Part shown: in pieces, positions 63,790 to 64,000 of the stretch
Layout: each line of letters begins with the position of its first letter
Position numbering within the stretch: the first letter of the stretch is position 1
NCBI GenBank assembly: GCA_964645715.1
Contig: CAZYAO010000015.1
Coordinates: 10,407-74,406, forward strand
Direction: 5' to 3'
DNA from: JAUMBM01 sp964645715
GTDB lineage: Bacteria > Bacteroidota > Bacteroidia > Chitinophagales > Saprospiraceae
Length of the DNA stretch: 64,000 nt
The notes under the pieces: model-generated
The model's database searches: none
Seen by the model: only the letters and a program-made list of their open reading frames with translations
What the model was told of the DNA's origin: nothing
Position numbers and translations under genes: made by a program

Positions 63790-64000
63790 ATGATTAAGCA
63801 TATCTTTTCTACACTATTACTGGTATTGTTGTTTACTTCGGCAAAGGGACAGACCTGGCAGGAGTTGTTTGAGCAAGGTAGCAAGCAGCCTGATGCGGAA
63901 AGTGCTATACCCTTTATCGAAAAAGCCTTGGTGCAGGCAGAAACCGAATTTGGAAGTGGGGACCAGGCGTATTGGCAAAGTTTTGGTTACCTGATAAGCT
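63790..64000 (+). CDS. Exported TPR-like protein, N-terminal part, cut by window edge
   Basis: 70 codons are visible from ATG 63790 and the frame is open at the right edge. A signal peptide (MIKHIFSTLLLVLLFTSAKGQ) is followed by WQELFEQGSKQPDAES and AIPFIEKALVQAETEFGSGDQ, which resembles the repeating unit of TPR proteins of the TPR_10/CHAT-associated type. A TPR-CHAT protein is a reasonable guess, but the diagnostic part lies outside the window. Confidence 0.55.
   Translation, partial: MIKHIFSTLLLVLLFTSAKGQTWQELFEQGSKQPDAESAIPFIEKALVQAETEFGSGDQAYWQSFGYLIS

Overview
The window reads as a chromosomal contig from a Bacteroidota bacterium, most likely a Saprospirales-type lineage. Supporting signs are two SusC/SusD pairs, type IX secretion C-terminal signals (type A and type B), SprB-like adhesin repeats, a hybrid two-component regulator, promoters of the TTG-N19/20-TAnnTTTG class, no Shine-Dalgarno signals, and a planctomycete-style PSCyt/DUF1501 operon of the kind also seen in Saprospirales. 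The lineage below phylum is inferred. A run of 100 Ns shows that this is a draft assembly.

Layout. 1-4117 (minus): three translationally coupled genes for a cytochrome-c/DUF1549/DUF1553 lipoprotein, a Tat-exported DUF1501 protein and a membrane protein cut by the left edge. 4240-7344: a secreted DUF5107-TPR protein. 7363-10707: a DNA-repair cassette (ATP-dependent DNA ligase plus MBL-fold exonuclease, with divergent PdeM phosphoesterase) that lacks its usual helicase. 10791-15656: a TamB-like envelope protein. 15799-16767: a PiT-like transporter. 16817-28620: a beta-1,3-glucan (laminarin) type utilisation locus with a membrane-anchored propeller-LuxR regulator, a secreted carbohydrate-binding protein, SusC, SusD, a PKD-like lipoprotein and a GH16 endoglucanase. 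28730-36978: a giant cell-surface adhesin split in the assembly by what is almost certainly an artificial gap. 37488-47214: housekeeping genes (leuS, a phosphoesterase, a quinone-oxidoreductase-like dehydrogenase, an unknown coiled-coil protein, the c-di-AMP synthase cdaA, a glycerophosphodiesterase, a lipid A-type acyltransferase and a thiolase). 47436-47590: tRNA-Val and tRNA-Pro behind a strong promoter. 47838-63439: a complete fructan utilisation locus with a periplasmic-fructose-sensor-type HTCS regulator, MFS permease, fructokinase, SusC, SusD, a DUF4960 glycan-binding lipoprotein and two GH32 enzymes. 63790 to the end: the start of a secreted TPR-like protein.

How the parts work together. 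Each utilisation locus encodes its own regulator, surface glycan capture (SusD and accessory lipoproteins), outer-membrane import (SusC) and surface or periplasmic hydrolases. The fructan locus also carries inner-membrane uptake and phosphorylation of fructose. It lies between two near-identical 20-bp direct repeats and directly beside two tRNA genes, which suggests, but does not prove, acquisition as an island. Many genes are tightly coupled by ATGA stop-start overlaps, and many transcripts end in long perfect hairpins that share a GGCGG-loop-CCGCC type core.

No CRISPR array, insertion sequence, phage or clearly new defence system was found. The best leads are the false assembly gap, the repeat-flanked fructan island, the helicase-less repair cassette, a structured divergent region before leuS, and the atypical GH32 enzyme.
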